A stretch of 64,000 nucleotides of DNA from Methanocrinis alkalitolerans (GCF_029167205.1 NZ_JARFPL010000011.1:10804-74803), one strand, 5' to 3'. Positions 15,544 to 24,957 are shown, numbered from the stretch's first letter. Numbers and translations are program-made. The notes: generated from the sequence alone by a model not told the origin.

Positions 15544-16497
15544 CTATCTTTCGCCTCTCATCTCGCCTTTTGCCTTCCTCTTCCCCTTGCCCCTCCTCCT
15601 CCTCCTCGGCGGGCTCTCCCTGATCTCCTCGATCCTCCGGTCCAGCGCCACCTTCAGGCGGGGGTCCCCCTCTCCGGAGTACCGGTCGATCCGAGCCGCG
15701 ATGGCGAGCTTCGCCGCGAGAGCGCGAGCTGCTCGCCCCCGAAAGGCTCTCGTCGTCCCCATGATCGCAGGGTGCCTGTAGATCATGCCGTGCTTCGGCG
15801 AGGGGGCCTTTCCCCGGAGGTGCTTGAAGAGCGCCTTCTCTGCCCCCATCACCTGGATCGCCGAGGCGGGCATCTCCGATAAACTCTTGAGCCCACCGGC
15901 CCTGGAGATGATCCGGGCGGCGAGGATCGGTCCCGCGAGGTCGGTGAGGTTCGGGGCGATCTGGGCCGTCGCCGTCTCCAGGCTCTTTGTGACCGATCTC
16001 CTCGTCTCGGTGAGGACGAGGATCGATCGGGCGAACTCCCCCACTGGCCCCTCTTCTTCGGCAAGATGCTCGGCGAGGGCTCTCCCCCGGAGGCGGCGCT
16101 CGTCGGTGAGCCTCGACCACTCGAAGAGCCTCTCTTCCAGGGCGTTTATCGCCTCGTTGAGGTCGTCGAGGGCCTCGACTGTCTGGAGGAGCTCCGCCTC
16201 GGCGTCGGCCGAGGCCCGCAGCTTTCTTTTCACCAGGTCCAGGGCCACCGATCTGAGGGTGGAGTTGTACTCAGCATCGCCCTCGAAGAGCCCTCCTTTC
16301 AGGGCGAGCTTTCTGAGGTCGGGCTGGACCGCCGACGCCCAGACCTCCCCGATGGTGGTGGCGGCCGTTCTGGCGGAGGCGGGGATCGACTCTCTCGATA
16401 TTCCCATAAGCCTCTCTGCCGTCTCCTCAGATCCACCGGCCAGAGAGACCTCACCGGTGGAGGTGTCGATATATCCAAACCAGGTCGTGATCTTCAT
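15544..16497 (-). CDS. nop5: Nop5/Nop56-58 C/D box RNP core protein
   Basis: A 317-residue archaeal Nop5, the scaffold of the box C/D RNP that guides 2'-O-methylation of rRNA and tRNA. It has the N-terminal fibrillarin-binding part, a central coiled coil (about residues 110-170), and the Nop domain with NLTDLAGPILAARIISRAGG and GAEKALFKHLRGKAPSPKHG. A basic tail (PPRRRRRGKGKRKAKG) follows. In many archaea the fibrillarin gene lies directly next to nop5; here downstream genes are secreted proteins, so the pair is separated. Confidence 0.95.
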   Translation of the reverse strand: MKITTWFGYIDTSTGEVSLAGGSEETAERLMGISRESIPASARTAATTIGEVWASAVQPDLRKLALKGGLFEGDAEYNSTLRSVALDLVKRKLRASADAEAELLQTVEALDDLNEAINALEERLFEWSRLTDERRLRGRALAEHLAEEEGPVGEFARSILVLTETRRSVTKSLETATAQIAPNLTDLAGPILAARIISRAGGLKSLSEMPASAIQVMGAEKALFKHLRGKAPSPKHGMIYRHPAIMGTTRAFRGRAARALAAKLAIAARIDRYSGEGDPRLKVALDRRIEEIRESPPRRRRRGKGKRKAKGEMRGER

Positions 16498-16618
16498 CTC
16501 GATATCCTCACACTCCCCTGGTCCAATATTACTTTCGCCCCGCCGGAAGTAAGTTTATCTACCATGAAAGCCTCTTGGATATTGCCTCTCTATTGAAAAA
16601 AACTGGAGGTCAAATGTC

Positions 16619-17869
16619 ATGAAAGAGATCGTCGAGCAGATTTTGGCTCGGCTGCGGGACCAGAAGGTGGAGGTTCCAGCAGACGAGGTGGAGAGCCGTC
16701 TGAGGCTCCTCGTTGAGAAGTTCGGAGTCCCCGAGGGCGAGGCTGCCCGGTCCGTCGTCAACTATTTTCTAAAAGAGCACGGCATCGCTCCAACGTCCTT
16801 CTCCGCCAGGAAGAGCGAGCGCCTGAAGGTGGGAGAGATCAGCGGTCCGGGCCGATGGATCGACCTGGAGGTGAAGGTGGTGGAGCTCTGGGAGCCCTCC
16901 AGCAGCGCCATATCCCAGACCGGCCTCGTCGGGGACGATACGGGAACCATCAAGTTCGTCAAATGGACGAAGTCGGACCTTCCGGAGCTCGAGCCGGGAA
17001 AGAGCTACCACTTCAAGAACGTCGTCACCGACGAGTTTCAGGGGAGGTTCAGCGTCAAGCTGAACAGGACGAGCGGGATCGAGGAGCTCGCCTCCGAGGT
17101 CGTGGCTGCCGAGGCCCCGGCCGGAGGCCCGGTCCAGGAGATGAAGATCTCAGAGATCGGAGAGGCCGGCCGGTGGATCGACCTCCGGGCTAAGGTCGTC
17201 CAGCTCTGGGACCCTACGAGCGAGACGATATCCCAGACTGGTCTCATCGGCGACGATTCTGGGGTGATCAAGTTCGTCAAGTGGGCTAAGTCCGAGCTTG
17301 CCGATCTCGCCGAAGGCGAGAGCTACCTATTCAAGAACGTCGTCACCGACGAGTTCGAGGGGAGGTTCAGCATCAAGCTGAACAGGACGAGCGGCATCGA
17401 GCCCCTGGAGGAGGAGATCGAGGTGAGCCCCCAGGAGGCGAAGTTCACGGGGGCCATGGTGGACGTCCAGAAGGGATCGGGGCTGATCAAGCGGTGCCCC
17501 ATCTGCAGGAGGATGCTGACGAAGGGGGTCTGCGGCGAGCACGGAAAGCAGGAGGGGACCTACGACCTGCGGATAAAGGCGGTCCTCGACGACGGGGTGA
17601 AGGTCCAGGAGGTCCTCATCAACCGCGAGAGGACGGAGAGCCTCGTGGGGATCGAGATGGAGGAGGCGAAGACTATGGCGATGGAGGCCCTCGACCACGA
17701 GGTGGTGAGGGGTATGATCCAGGAGAGGCTCCTGGGCAGATACTACACCGTCTCCGGCCCCACCGTCGACCGGTACATCCTCGTCGAGACGATATCGCAG
17801 CTTTCCCCCGTCGCCGAGGAGGAGGTCCGTGCCCTGGCCGATCGAGCAAAATCAGAGGCGGTGATCTGA
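16619..17869 (+). CDS. Replication protein A-like single-stranded DNA-binding protein
   Basis: A 416-residue RPA with an N-terminal helical region (1-60), OB fold 1 (about 68-158), OB fold 2 (about 175-262), a zinc finger CPICRRMLTKGVCGEH (C293, C296, C305, H308), and a C-terminal OB-like part (315-400). It coats single-stranded DNA in replication and repair. OB1 and OB2 are nearly the same sequence, including 72-bp blocks with only four differences (17012-17083 and 17330-17401), so they arose by a recent duplication or are kept alike by gene conversion. GGAGGT lies 8 nt before the ATG. Its partner gene follows after 1 nt. Confidence 0.92.
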   Translation: MKEIVEQILARLRDQKVEVPADEVESRLRLLVEKFGVPEGEAARSVVNYFLKEHGIAPTSFSARKSERLKVGEISGPGRWIDLEVKVVELWEPSSSAISQTGLVGDDTGTIKFVKWTKSDLPELEPGKSYHFKNVVTDEFQGRFSVKLNRTSGIEELASEVVAAEAPAGGPVQEMKISEIGEAGRWIDLRAKVVQLWDPTSETISQTGLIGDDSGVIKFVKWAKSELADLAEGESYLFKNVVTDEFEGRFSIKLNRTSGIEPLEEEIEVSPQEAKFTGAMVDVQKGSGLIKRCPICRRMLTKGVCGEHGKQEGTYDLRIKAVLDDGVKVQEVLINRERTESLVGIEMEEAKTMAMEALDHEVVRGMIQERLLGRYYTVSGPTVDRYILVETISQLSPVAEEEVRALADRAKSEAVI

Positions 17870-17870
17870 G

Positions 17871-18767
17871 ATGGCGAGCTTCGCAAGAGAGGTGGCGAGG
17901 AGGGTCTTCGCCTCTGAGCTTCGGGACTCCGACCTATCCTTCCGGGAGAACGAGGATCAGTACGCTCCTCTTTACTTGATCACCCCTACGGGGGCGCGGT
18001 GCAACCGGGTCCTTCTGGTGGGAACCCTCACTGAGAAGGATAATCTGGGGGACGAAGTCGAGTACTGGAGGGGGAGGATCGCCGACCCCACGGGGAGCAT
18101 CTTCGTCTACGCAGGCCAGTACCAGCCCGACGCCGCCCAGGTATTGGCAGCCACCGAGCCTCCGGCCTTCGTCTCCATCGTCGGCAAGCCGAGCGTCTAC
18201 GAGACGGAGGACGGCAAAAGGCTGATATCCGTCAGGGCCGAGTCCGTCCAGAGGGTCGACGCCGAGACGAGGGACCGGTGGGTCCTGGAGACGGCGGCGA
18301 GAACCCTCGATCGCATAGAGGCCTTCGGGTCTTTCCTGGAGATGGGAGGGGCCGACGCCTTCTCCAGCGGCGACGAACTCCTGAAGAAGTCCCAGTCCCC
18401 AGGAGACGTGGCCGACATGGGAAAAGCCCACCTCCACTACTCGCCGGACCTGGTGAGGTACCGAGAGATGGTGGCGAAGGCCATCGAGGCCCTGAAGGCG
18501 GAGGTCTCGGTCCCGAAGGTCGGAGCCGAGAGGAGGGGAGACCCGGCGAAGGGAAGCGGCGCGAGGTCCGGGCCGGCCTGGGACGAAGACGAGCCCATGG
18601 ATCTTGGGACCGAGGAGGCCGAGAGGCGTATCGGGGGGTTTGAGGACTTGGAAGAGGGACCTCTTCACTACGAAGAGGACGAGGGCATCGAGAGCGGCGA
18701 GAGGATGGAGGAGGAAGAACTCTTCTTCGGCCGAGGGGAAAAATCCTCCCCAAAGAAGAGGAAATAG
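17871..18767 (+). CDS. RPA-associated protein (COG3390)
   Basis: A 298-residue partner of the upstream RPA, starting 1 nt after its stop. The N-terminal half is an OB fold with FARESELRD-like start, RCNRVLLVGTLTEKDN, YWRGRIADPTGSIFVYAGQY and FVSIVGKPSVYE. The C-terminal half is helical then strongly acidic (YEEDEGIESGERMEEEE). In haloarchaea the equivalent gene is cotranscribed with rpa and its product acts in complex with RPA in DNA repair; the same is inferred here. Confidence 0.9.
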   Translation: MASFAREVARRVFASELRDSDLSFRENEDQYAPLYLITPTGARCNRVLLVGTLTEKDNLGDEVEYWRGRIADPTGSIFVYAGQYQPDAAQVLAATEPPAFVSIVGKPSVYETEDGKRLISVRAESVQRVDAETRDRWVLETAARTLDRIEAFGSFLEMGGADAFSSGDELLKKSQSPGDVADMGKAHLHYSPDLVRYREMVAKAIEALKAEVSVPKVGAERRGDPAKGSGARSGPAWDEDEPMDLGTEEAERRIGGFEDLEEGPLHYEEDEGIESGERMEEEELFFGRGEKSSPKKRK

Positions 18768-18808
18768 CCTTGAGACCAGAGGCGAGCGAGCCGGAATTCG
18801 CCCTGAAA

Positions 18809-18819
18809 AGTATATATAA
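18809..18819 (+). promoter_or_regulatory. TATA box for the Lrp-type ligand-binding gene
   Basis: GTATATATAAT lies about 40 nt upstream of the ATG at 18853, predicting transcription start close to 18838-18842. The sequence GTGGTGAT just before the ATG is a usable ribosome-binding site. Confidence 0.6.
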
Positions 18820-18852
18820 TATGTCTGAGTTTATATTGAGTGGTGATAGAAT

Positions 18853-19083
18853 ATGGTGATCGGAGTTACTATGGTCAAAGTGGTGCCGGGACAGGAGAGG
18901 ACCGTTTACAACGCCCTGAAGGAGGTCGAGGGGATCAAGGACGTCTATCACGTCTTCGGCGAGTACGACTTCGTGGTGGTTCTGGAGGTGGAGGGGCTCT
19001 CCGTCTTAAACCGCCTCGTGGACACCATCCGTGAGATTCACAACGTGACCGCGACCCAGACGGTGGTGGGGGCTGAGCTCTGA
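18853..19083 (+). CDS. Stand-alone Lrp/AsnC ligand-binding (RAM) domain protein
   Basis: A 76-residue protein consisting only of the RAM domain of Lrp/AsnC regulators: TMVKVVPGQERTVYNALKEV, DVYHVFGEYDFVVVLEVEG and VTATQTVVGAEL. It has no DNA-binding domain. Such stand-alone RAM proteins form rings that bind amino acids and may modulate full-length Lrp proteins. A strong TATA box precedes it, and top6B follows after 22 nt. Confidence 0.85.
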   Translation: MVIGVTMVKVVPGQERTVYNALKEVEGIKDVYHVFGEYDFVVVLEVEGLSVLNRLVDTIREIHNVTATQTVVGAEL

Positions 19084-19105
19084 AAGCTCCCTCCTCTTTT
19101 CTGAT

Positions 19106-20941
19106 ATGGAGATAGCAGAGGAGCTGGCCAAGCACCAGAAGGCCATCTCCGTCGCCGAGTTTTTCGAGAAGAACCGCCAGATCCTGGGGTTCGACTCAGC
19201 CCCCAGGGCTCTCATAACCACCGTCAAGGAGGCTGTGGACAACTCCCTGGACGCCTGCGAGGAGTCGGATATCCTCCCGGACATCTTCGTCCAGATCATG
19301 AGGCGTGGCGAGGGGTTCCGGGTGGTGGTGGAGGACAACGGCCCCGGGATCGTCGGCAGTGAGGTTCCCCGGGTCTTCGCCAAACTCCTTTACGGATCGA
19401 GGTTCCACACCCTCAAGCAGAGCCGGGGGCAGCAGGGTATAGGGATCTCCGCTGGGGTCCTCTACTCCCAGCTCACCACAGGAAGGCCGACGGCGGTCAC
19501 CACCAGGATCGGACCGACCCACGGTGCGGGGCGGTGGGAGCTGATGATCAACACCGCCACCAACGAGCCTGAGATCCTGAAGACGGAGGAGACGGACTGG
19601 GACCGCCCCCACGGGACGAGGGTGGAGCTGGAGATGGAGGGGTCCTACGTCCGGAGCCGCAGGCAGTCGATTTATGGCTATTTGAAGAACGTGGCGATAG
19701 TAAACCCCCACGCCCGGATCACCCTCATCGAGCCCGACGGTAACGTCGAGGTCTTCGAGAGGGCGACGGATAAGCTGCCTCGGCCTTCCTACGAGATCAA
19801 GCCCCACCCCTGGGGGATGGAGCTCGGGGGCCTCATCAAGATGCTCCGGTACACCGACAAGAAGAAGCTGAGAGTGTTCCTCCAGGGGACCTTCTCCAGC
19901 GTCGGGGCGATCATCTCCTCGGAGATCTGCGAGAGGGCGGAGCTCGACCCCGAGATGGCGCCCCAGGACCTCACCCACGCCGAGGCGACGCGCCTATTAG
20001 CCGCCTTCAAGCAGATGCGGCTGAAGTCGCCGCCCACCGATTGCCTCTCCCCCATCGGGGAGGATCTGATTCGTGCAGGGCTGGAGAAGGAGTATCGGGT
20101 CGACTTCGTCGCCACCGCCACACGGCCGGTGGCGGTCTACTCCGGTAACCCCTTCCAGGTGGAGGTGGGGCTCGCCTACGGCGGCGAGCTGAAGGCCGAC
20201 GGGAAGGTGGACGTATTGAGGTTTGCAAATAGAGTTCCCCTCCTATACCAGCAGGGGGGGTGCGCCATGACCCATGCCATCGAGAACGTCTCCTGGAAGA
20301 CCTACTCCCTCTCCCAGCCCGGAGGCGGGGTCCCCACAGGTCCCGTCGCCCTCATCGTCCACATCGCCTCGACGAACATCCCCTTCACCTCTGAGTCGAA
20401 GGACGCCGTCGCCGACGTCCCCGAGATCGTCGCGGAGGTGGAGCTGGGGCTGAAGGAGGTGGGGCGGAAGCTGCGAAGGTACCTCTCCAAGAAGTCGGCC
20501 CTCTCGGAGAGGAAGGAGAAGGAGGAGATCATAAGGAAGCTCCTTCCTAGGATATCAAAGAAGCTGGCGGAGCTCCTCGAGCGGGAGGAGCCTGACATAA
20601 ACCCCGTCGTCGCCAAGATCATGGGAAACCTCCTCGTCAAAAGGTCCATCGTCTCCGAGAACGGCGAGGCCTTTGTGACCCTGCACGTCGCAAACTACGG
20701 CGACTCTGCCTGCGCCTTCAAGCTCCACGAGACGGTCTCGGTGGAGGCGAGGTCCACAGAGCCCCCCGCACGGGTGATCCCCCTGGGGGACGGCTACGAC
20801 CACCTCTGGAAGGTCTCCCTCCGGCCGGGGGAGAGGCAGAGCATCAGCTACACCGTCCCCTCGGAGGGGGTCAGCTTCTCCGAACCGGTCATCGAGGGGG
20901 TAGCATCCGAGCTCGTCAGCGGGGCGAAGGTGGTGGGATAG
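19106..20941 (+). CDS. top6B: DNA topoisomerase VI subunit B
   Basis: The 611-residue ATPase subunit of the type IIB topoisomerase relaxes supercoils and decatenates archaeal chromosomes. The GHKL ATP-binding elements are visible: VKEAVDNSLDACEES (N box), VVEDNGPGI (G1) and SRGQQGIGISAGV (G2). The H2TH-like and transducer regions follow (SLSQPGGGVPTGP, TSESKDAVADVPEI). The extended C-terminus (about residues 510-611) has the beta-rich tail found in methanosarcinal enzymes. The stop directly abuts the top6A start, so the subunits are translationally linked. Confidence 0.97.
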   Translation: MEIAEELAKHQKAISVAEFFEKNRQILGFDSAPRALITTVKEAVDNSLDACEESDILPDIFVQIMRRGEGFRVVVEDNGPGIVGSEVPRVFAKLLYGSRFHTLKQSRGQQGIGISAGVLYSQLTTGRPTAVTTRIGPTHGAGRWELMINTATNEPEILKTEETDWDRPHGTRVELEMEGSYVRSRRQSIYGYLKNVAIVNPHARITLIEPDGNVEVFERATDKLPRPSYEIKPHPWGMELGGLIKMLRYTDKKKLRVFLQGTFSSVGAIISSEICERAELDPEMAPQDLTHAEATRLLAAFKQMRLKSPPTDCLSPIGEDLIRAGLEKEYRVDFVATATRPVAVYSGNPFQVEVGLAYGGELKADGKVDVLRFANRVPLLYQQGGCAMTHAIENVSWKTYSLSQPGGGVPTGPVALIVHIASTNIPFTSESKDAVADVPEIVAEVELGLKEVGRKLRRYLSKKSALSERKEKEEIIRKLLPRISKKLAELLEREEPDINPVVAKIMGNLLVKRSIVSENGEAFVTLHVANYGDSACAFKLHETVSVEARSTEPPARVIPLGDGYDHLWKVSLRPGERQSISYTVPSEGVSFSEPVIEGVASELVSGAKVVG

Positions 20942-22024
20942 ATGAAGGAAGCGGCGGTTACAAAAGAGAGGCTCCTGGGGCTCGCCGAGACGCTTTATGA
21001 CCAGTTCCAGGAGGGGATCGTCCCCCATCTCGCCCTCCCCAGCAGGACGAAGAAGAACATCGAGTACGACCAGGATGGGGAGGTCTGGGTATACGGCGAC
21101 CAGGAGAGCATCAGGTCCGTCAAGACCGTCCGGGGCGCTAAGAGCGTCCTCAAGACCACCTACCTGGTGGAGCTTCTCATAAACGAGCACCTCAAGAACA
21201 ATCGGGGCTCCACCTTGAGGGAGATATACTACATCTCCGAGAACTGGGACGTCGCCAAGTTCGGGGAGCAGGCCGAGAGCGACCGGCTCGTCGAGGACCT
21301 GGAGATCCTCACCTACCTCCTGCGAGAGGACTTCCACGTCAGGCCTGAGGAGGATGGGGCCACCGTCTTCGGCCCCCTCACCATCAGCGAGAAGACCCGG
21401 AGGGGCGAGAGGACGATCCACTGCCAGGAGGACGTCGGGGAGGCAGGCTACCAGATCCCCTTCAACGTCGACAACGTCGAGTTCAAAGGTCACGACGCCA
21501 AGTTCGTCGTCGCCATAGAGACCGGCGGGATGCACGCAAGGCTCATCGAGAACGGTTTCGACCAGGAGCACGACGCCATCCTCGTCCACCTGAAGGGGCA
21601 GCCCGCACGGTCGACGCGCCGGCTGATAAAGAGGCTGAACGAGGAGCTCAGCCTACCGGTCGTCATATTCACCGACGGCGACCCCTGGTCTTACCGGATC
21701 TACGCCTCCGTCGCCTACGGCGCCATCAAGAGCGCCCACCTCTCCGACTACCTGGTGACCCCGGCGGCCCAGTTCCTGGGGGTCCAGCCGACGGACATCG
21801 TCAACTACGACCTCTCGACGGACAAGCTCACCGACCAGGACCTCCAGGCCCTCCGCAGTGAGCTCTCGGACCCGAGGTTCGCCACCGACTACTGGAAGGA
21901 GCAGATCCAGCTGCAGTTGAAGCTATCGAAGAAGGCTGAGCAGCAGGCCTTCGCCGGAAAGGGTCTCGACTTCGTGACGAGGGTCTACCTCCCCGAGAGG
22001 CTCTCGGAGATGGGGATGATATAG
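20942..22024 (+). CDS. top6A: DNA topoisomerase VI subunit A
   Basis: The 360-residue cleavage subunit, homologous to Spo11. The winged-helix region has the catalytic tyrosine in STLREIYYISENW (about residue 97). The TOPRIM metal site is PVVIFTDGDPWSYRIYASVA, and the IETGGMHARLIENGF segment comes before it. It starts immediately after the top6B stop, giving a two-gene operon probably shared with the upstream RAM protein. Confidence 0.97.
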   Translation: MKEAAVTKERLLGLAETLYDQFQEGIVPHLALPSRTKKNIEYDQDGEVWVYGDQESIRSVKTVRGAKSVLKTTYLVELLINEHLKNNRGSTLREIYYISENWDVAKFGEQAESDRLVEDLEILTYLLREDFHVRPEEDGATVFGPLTISEKTRRGERTIHCQEDVGEAGYQIPFNVDNVEFKGHDAKFVVAIETGGMHARLIENGFDQEHDAILVHLKGQPARSTRRLIKRLNEELSLPVVIFTDGDPWSYRIYASVAYGAIKSAHLSDYLVTPAAQFLGVQPTDIVNYDLSTDKLTDQDLQALRSELSDPRFATDYWKEQIQLQLKLSKKAEQQAFAGKGLDFVTRVYLPERLSEMGMI

Positions 22025-22081
22025 AGTCTATAGAGTCCCAGCGGGGCGAAATTTTATATATTTTTGAGCGGTCCTCAGGCT

Positions 22082-22882
22082 GTGGTCATCGACTTTCACG
22101 CTCACATCTACACCGACGATATGGCGCCCAAGGCGATATCCTCCGTCAAGAGGAGGATGGGGGTTCGGGTGCCGGGGCTGGGGACCGTCTCAGACCTCAA
22201 GGAATCGATGGCGAAAGCAGGCGTCGAAAGGTCGGTCATCCTCCCCCTCGCTCCCCTCCCCAGGCACGTGGGGCCAACCAACGACTTCTTCATCGCTGCC
22301 GCGGGGAACGGAGACGGCCTCATCCCCTTCGGCTCCATCCACCCCTTTCAAGAAGACCTCGAGGAGGAGCTCGACCGGCTCCTGGCCTCCGGCGTCCAGG
22401 GGGTGAAGGCTGTCCCCTTCATGCAGAGATTCTATCCCGACGACCCGAGGTGCGACCGGCTCTACGATGGCGTAGCCGAGCGGGGGATGCTCCTCCTCCT
22501 CCACGCCGGCAAAGTCCCCGAGGACCTTCCGGAGTTCTTCGGGACCCCCGACCGGTTCGCCCGGATGGCGAAGCGCCACCCTGACCTCGTCGTCGTCCTC
22601 GCACACCTGGGCGGATGGGAGATGTGGTCGGCCGTCCGGGAGTACCTCATCCCGGCTGAGGAGAACGTCTACTTCGACACCGCCTACATCTCGCCGAGCC
22701 TCTCCTCAGAGGAGGCGGGCGATCTGATAAGGGAGATCGGAGCCGACCGGGTCTTATTCGGGACCGACTACCCCTGGACCGACCAGGCGGAGGAGATCGA
22801 GTTCGTCGAGGGGATGGACCTTCCGGCCCGGGAGAAGAGGATGATACTCTCGCAGAACGCCCGAAGGCTCCTCTTCCTCTGA
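22082..22882 (+). CDS. Amidohydrolase-2 family metal-dependent hydrolase
   Basis: A roughly 266-residue TIM-barrel hydrolase. Metal ligands are recognisable in VIDFHAHIY (N-terminal HxH), LLLHAGK, VVVLAHLGGWE and the late FGTDYPW aspartate. The SSE...LIREIGADRVLFGTDYP ending is typical of the Amidohydro_2 family (decarboxylases and related hydrolases). GTG at 22082 fits the family start; TTG at 22064 is six codons upstream in frame. The substrate is unknown and the neighbours (Topo VI, Trm112-like) give no hint. Confidence 0.8.
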   Translation: MVIDFHAHIYTDDMAPKAISSVKRRMGVRVPGLGTVSDLKESMAKAGVERSVILPLAPLPRHVGPTNDFFIAAAGNGDGLIPFGSIHPFQEDLEEELDRLLASGVQGVKAVPFMQRFYPDDPRCDRLYDGVAERGMLLLLHAGKVPEDLPEFFGTPDRFARMAKRHPDLVVVLAHLGGWEMWSAVREYLIPAEENVYFDTAYISPSLSSEEAGDLIREIGADRVLFGTDYPWTDQAEEIEFVEGMDLPAREKRMILSQNARRLLFL

Positions 22883-22919
22883 GCCAACTTTTTTAACGGA
22901 TCAATATGGTGATAATAGC

Positions 22920-23114
22920 ATGAAGCGCGATCTGATGGAGATTCTGGCATGCCCGATGTGCAAGGGAGATCTGGACCTCGAAGTATTCGAGGAGAAGGAC
23001 GGGGAGATCCTGAAGGGGAAGCTCTGCTGCAAGGGTTGCGGCGAGTCCTACCCCATCGAGGACGGGATACCGAATATGCTCCCGCCGGAGCTGCGGGAGG
23101 AGATGGCCCGCTAG
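22920..23114 (+). CDS. Trm112-like zinc-binding protein
   Basis: A 64-residue protein with two CxxC knuckles, ILACPMCKGDL and CCKGCGESYPIEDGIPNMLPPE, the Trm112/UPF0434 pattern. In archaea and eukaryotes Trm112 is the activating partner of several tRNA, rRNA and release-factor methyltransferases. The YPIEDGIPNMLP stretch is the classic family end. Which methyltransferase it serves cannot be told from the neighbours. Confidence 0.88.
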   Translation: MKRDLMEILACPMCKGDLDLEVFEEKDGEILKGKLCCKGCGESYPIEDGIPNMLPPELREEMAR

Positions 23115-23280
23115 GCGGTCCGGAGGTCCTCCGCGTCCGTCGCATCAGCCGTCCATGGGAGCCGTCTCTTCAGTAGCCAGAATCCTCCCCCTTTTCAGAT
23201 CCCCGTTTAAAAGATCTCTCCAAATTCCCTTTTATTCTGATCGTCACTCTTATGTAGGGACGAAAACCCTTCCCGGATAC

Positions 23281-24900
23281 GTGATAAGCGCAAGATACAT
23301 CGTCGTTACGGGCGGGGTGATGAGCGGCCTGGGCAAGGGGATCACCGCCGCCTCCATCGGTCGGATGTTGATGGAGCAGGGCTACAAGGTGACGGCCATC
23401 AAGATCGACCCCTACATAAACATCGACGCGGGGCTGATGAGCCCCTTCCAGCACGGCGAGGTCTTCGTCCTCAAGGACGGGGGGGAGGTGGACCTGGACC
23501 TCGGAAACTACGAGCGATTTTTGGACGTGGAGCTGACCCGAGACCACAACATCACCACCGGGAAGGTCTACAAGAGCGTCATCGAGAAGGAGAGGCGCGG
23601 CGAGTATCTGGGCAAAACGGTCCAGATCATCCCCCATGTCACCAACGAGATCAAGGAGAGGATCCGGACGGTGGCGCGGGAGAGCGGCTGCGACGTCTGC
23701 GTCATCGAGGTCGGCGGGACCGTCGGCGACATCGAGGGGATGCCCTTCCTGGAGGCTATGAGGCAGCTTCGAAACGAAGAGATGGGCAACATCGCCTTCG
23801 TCCACGTCACCCTCGCCCCGACGACGACGGACGGCGAGCAGAAGACGAAGCCGACCCAGCACAGCGTCAAGGAGATGAGGGCCCTGGGCCTTCAGCCCGA
23901 CATCGTCGCCGTCCGGTGCACAAAGCCCCTCCGGGACGAGACGAAGTCGAAGATCTCCCTATTCTGCGACGTCCCCGTCGAGGGGGTCGTCTCAAACCAC
24001 GACGTCGACGACGTCTACAAGGTCCCACTCCTCCTCGACGAGCAGAGGACGCCCCTCTACCTGATGAAGATGCTCCGGCTCTACCCCCAGGAGCACAGGA
24101 CCGACTGGGTGGAGCTGATCGAGAAGATGGTCGCCGTCAGGGACTCCGTCAAGATGGCGATCGTCGGAAAGTACACCGCCGGATCGCAAGGGACGACCCA
24201 CATGGAGGACACATACCTCTCGATCCGCGAGGCCCTCAAGCACGCCGGGATCGAGGCCGGGGCCTGGCCCGATATATCCTGGATCGACGCCGAGGATCTG
24301 GAGAAGAGATCGGCCGGGGCGGTCCTGGAAGAGTTCGACGGGATCCTCGTCCCCGGAGGCTTCGGCGCCCGGGGGACGGCGGGGAAGATGGCGGCGATAA
24401 AATACGCCCGGGAGAACGCCGTCCCGTATCTGGGGATCTGTTTTGGGATGCAGCTCGCCGTCGTCGAGTTCTGCTGCCACGTCCTGGGCCTTGCCGCCGC
24501 CAGCTCCACCGAGTTTGGCGATACCCCCCACCCGGTCATCACCATCCTCCCCGAGCAGGAGGGGGTGGAGGATATGGGGGCGACGATGCGCCTCGGCGAC
24601 TACGAGGCGATCCTCCGGGAGGGGTCCCTCGCCGAGGAGATCTACGGCTCCCTTCGAATCGTCGAGCGCCACCGCCACCGCTACGAGGTGAACCCCGAGT
24701 ACATCCCCAGGATCGAGGAGAAGGGGATGATCTTTTCGGGGAAGAACAGCAACCGGATGGAGATCGCCGAGATCCCCGGCCATCCCTTCTTCTTCGCCAC
24801 CCAGTTCCACCCCGAGATGAAGTCGAGGCCCGGCCGCCCCTCGCCGCCGTTCCTGGCATTTGTAAGGGCGATGAGGGAGAGGGCAGGGAAGCGGGGGTAA
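23281..24900 (+). CDS. pyrG: CTP synthase
   Basis: A 539-residue enzyme making CTP from UTP, ATP and glutamine. The synthetase half starts ARYIVVTGGVMSGLGKGITA with its P-loop, then KIDPYINIDAGLMSPFQHGE and EVGGTVGDIEGMPFLEA. The glutaminase half has GGFGARGTAGK, the nucleophile elbow YLGICFGMQLAVVEF, and the late catalytic His/Glu in FFATQFHPEMKSRP. GTG at 23281 gives the standard N-terminus; the frame is open farther upstream to 23155, but that part is not conserved. A G+C hairpin with a T-run follows the gene. Confidence 0.96.
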   Translation: MISARYIVVTGGVMSGLGKGITAASIGRMLMEQGYKVTAIKIDPYINIDAGLMSPFQHGEVFVLKDGGEVDLDLGNYERFLDVELTRDHNITTGKVYKSVIEKERRGEYLGKTVQIIPHVTNEIKERIRTVARESGCDVCVIEVGGTVGDIEGMPFLEAMRQLRNEEMGNIAFVHVTLAPTTTDGEQKTKPTQHSVKEMRALGLQPDIVAVRCTKPLRDETKSKISLFCDVPVEGVVSNHDVDDVYKVPLLLDEQRTPLYLMKMLRLYPQEHRTDWVELIEKMVAVRDSVKMAIVGKYTAGSQGTTHMEDTYLSIREALKHAGIEAGAWPDISWIDAEDLEKRSAGAVLEEFDGILVPGGFGARGTAGKMAAIKYARENAVPYLGICFGMQLAVVEFCCHVLGLAAASSTEFGDTPHPVITILPEQEGVEDMGATMRLGDYEAILREGSLAEEIYGSLRIVERHRHRYEVNPEYIPRIEEKGMIFSGKNSNRMEIAEIPGHPFFFATQFHPEMKSRPGRPSPPFLAFVRAMRERAGKRG

Positions 24901-24922
24901 TGGGGCGAAAAAAAGATATGCT

Positions 24923-24957
24923 GCGCCGCTGTGGCCGGCGGCGCGGGAAATATTTTT
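24923..24957 (+). terminator. Hairpin and T-run after pyrG
   Basis: GCGCCGC (24923-24929) pairs perfectly with GCGGCGC (24938-24944), and a TATTTTT run follows at 24951-24957. This looks like a terminator for pyrG and marks the edge of the lower-G+C insert that begins with the SIR2 gene. Confidence 0.55.

Noticed and set aside
20555..21589. 344-codon open frame antisense to the top6B/top6A junction
   Set aside because: It spans two well-supported genes in antisense and has only codon-bias composition.
23155..23280. Upstream extension of pyrG
   Set aside because: The frame is open, but the sequence is not conserved CTP synthase and the GTG at 23281 gives the exact family N-terminus.
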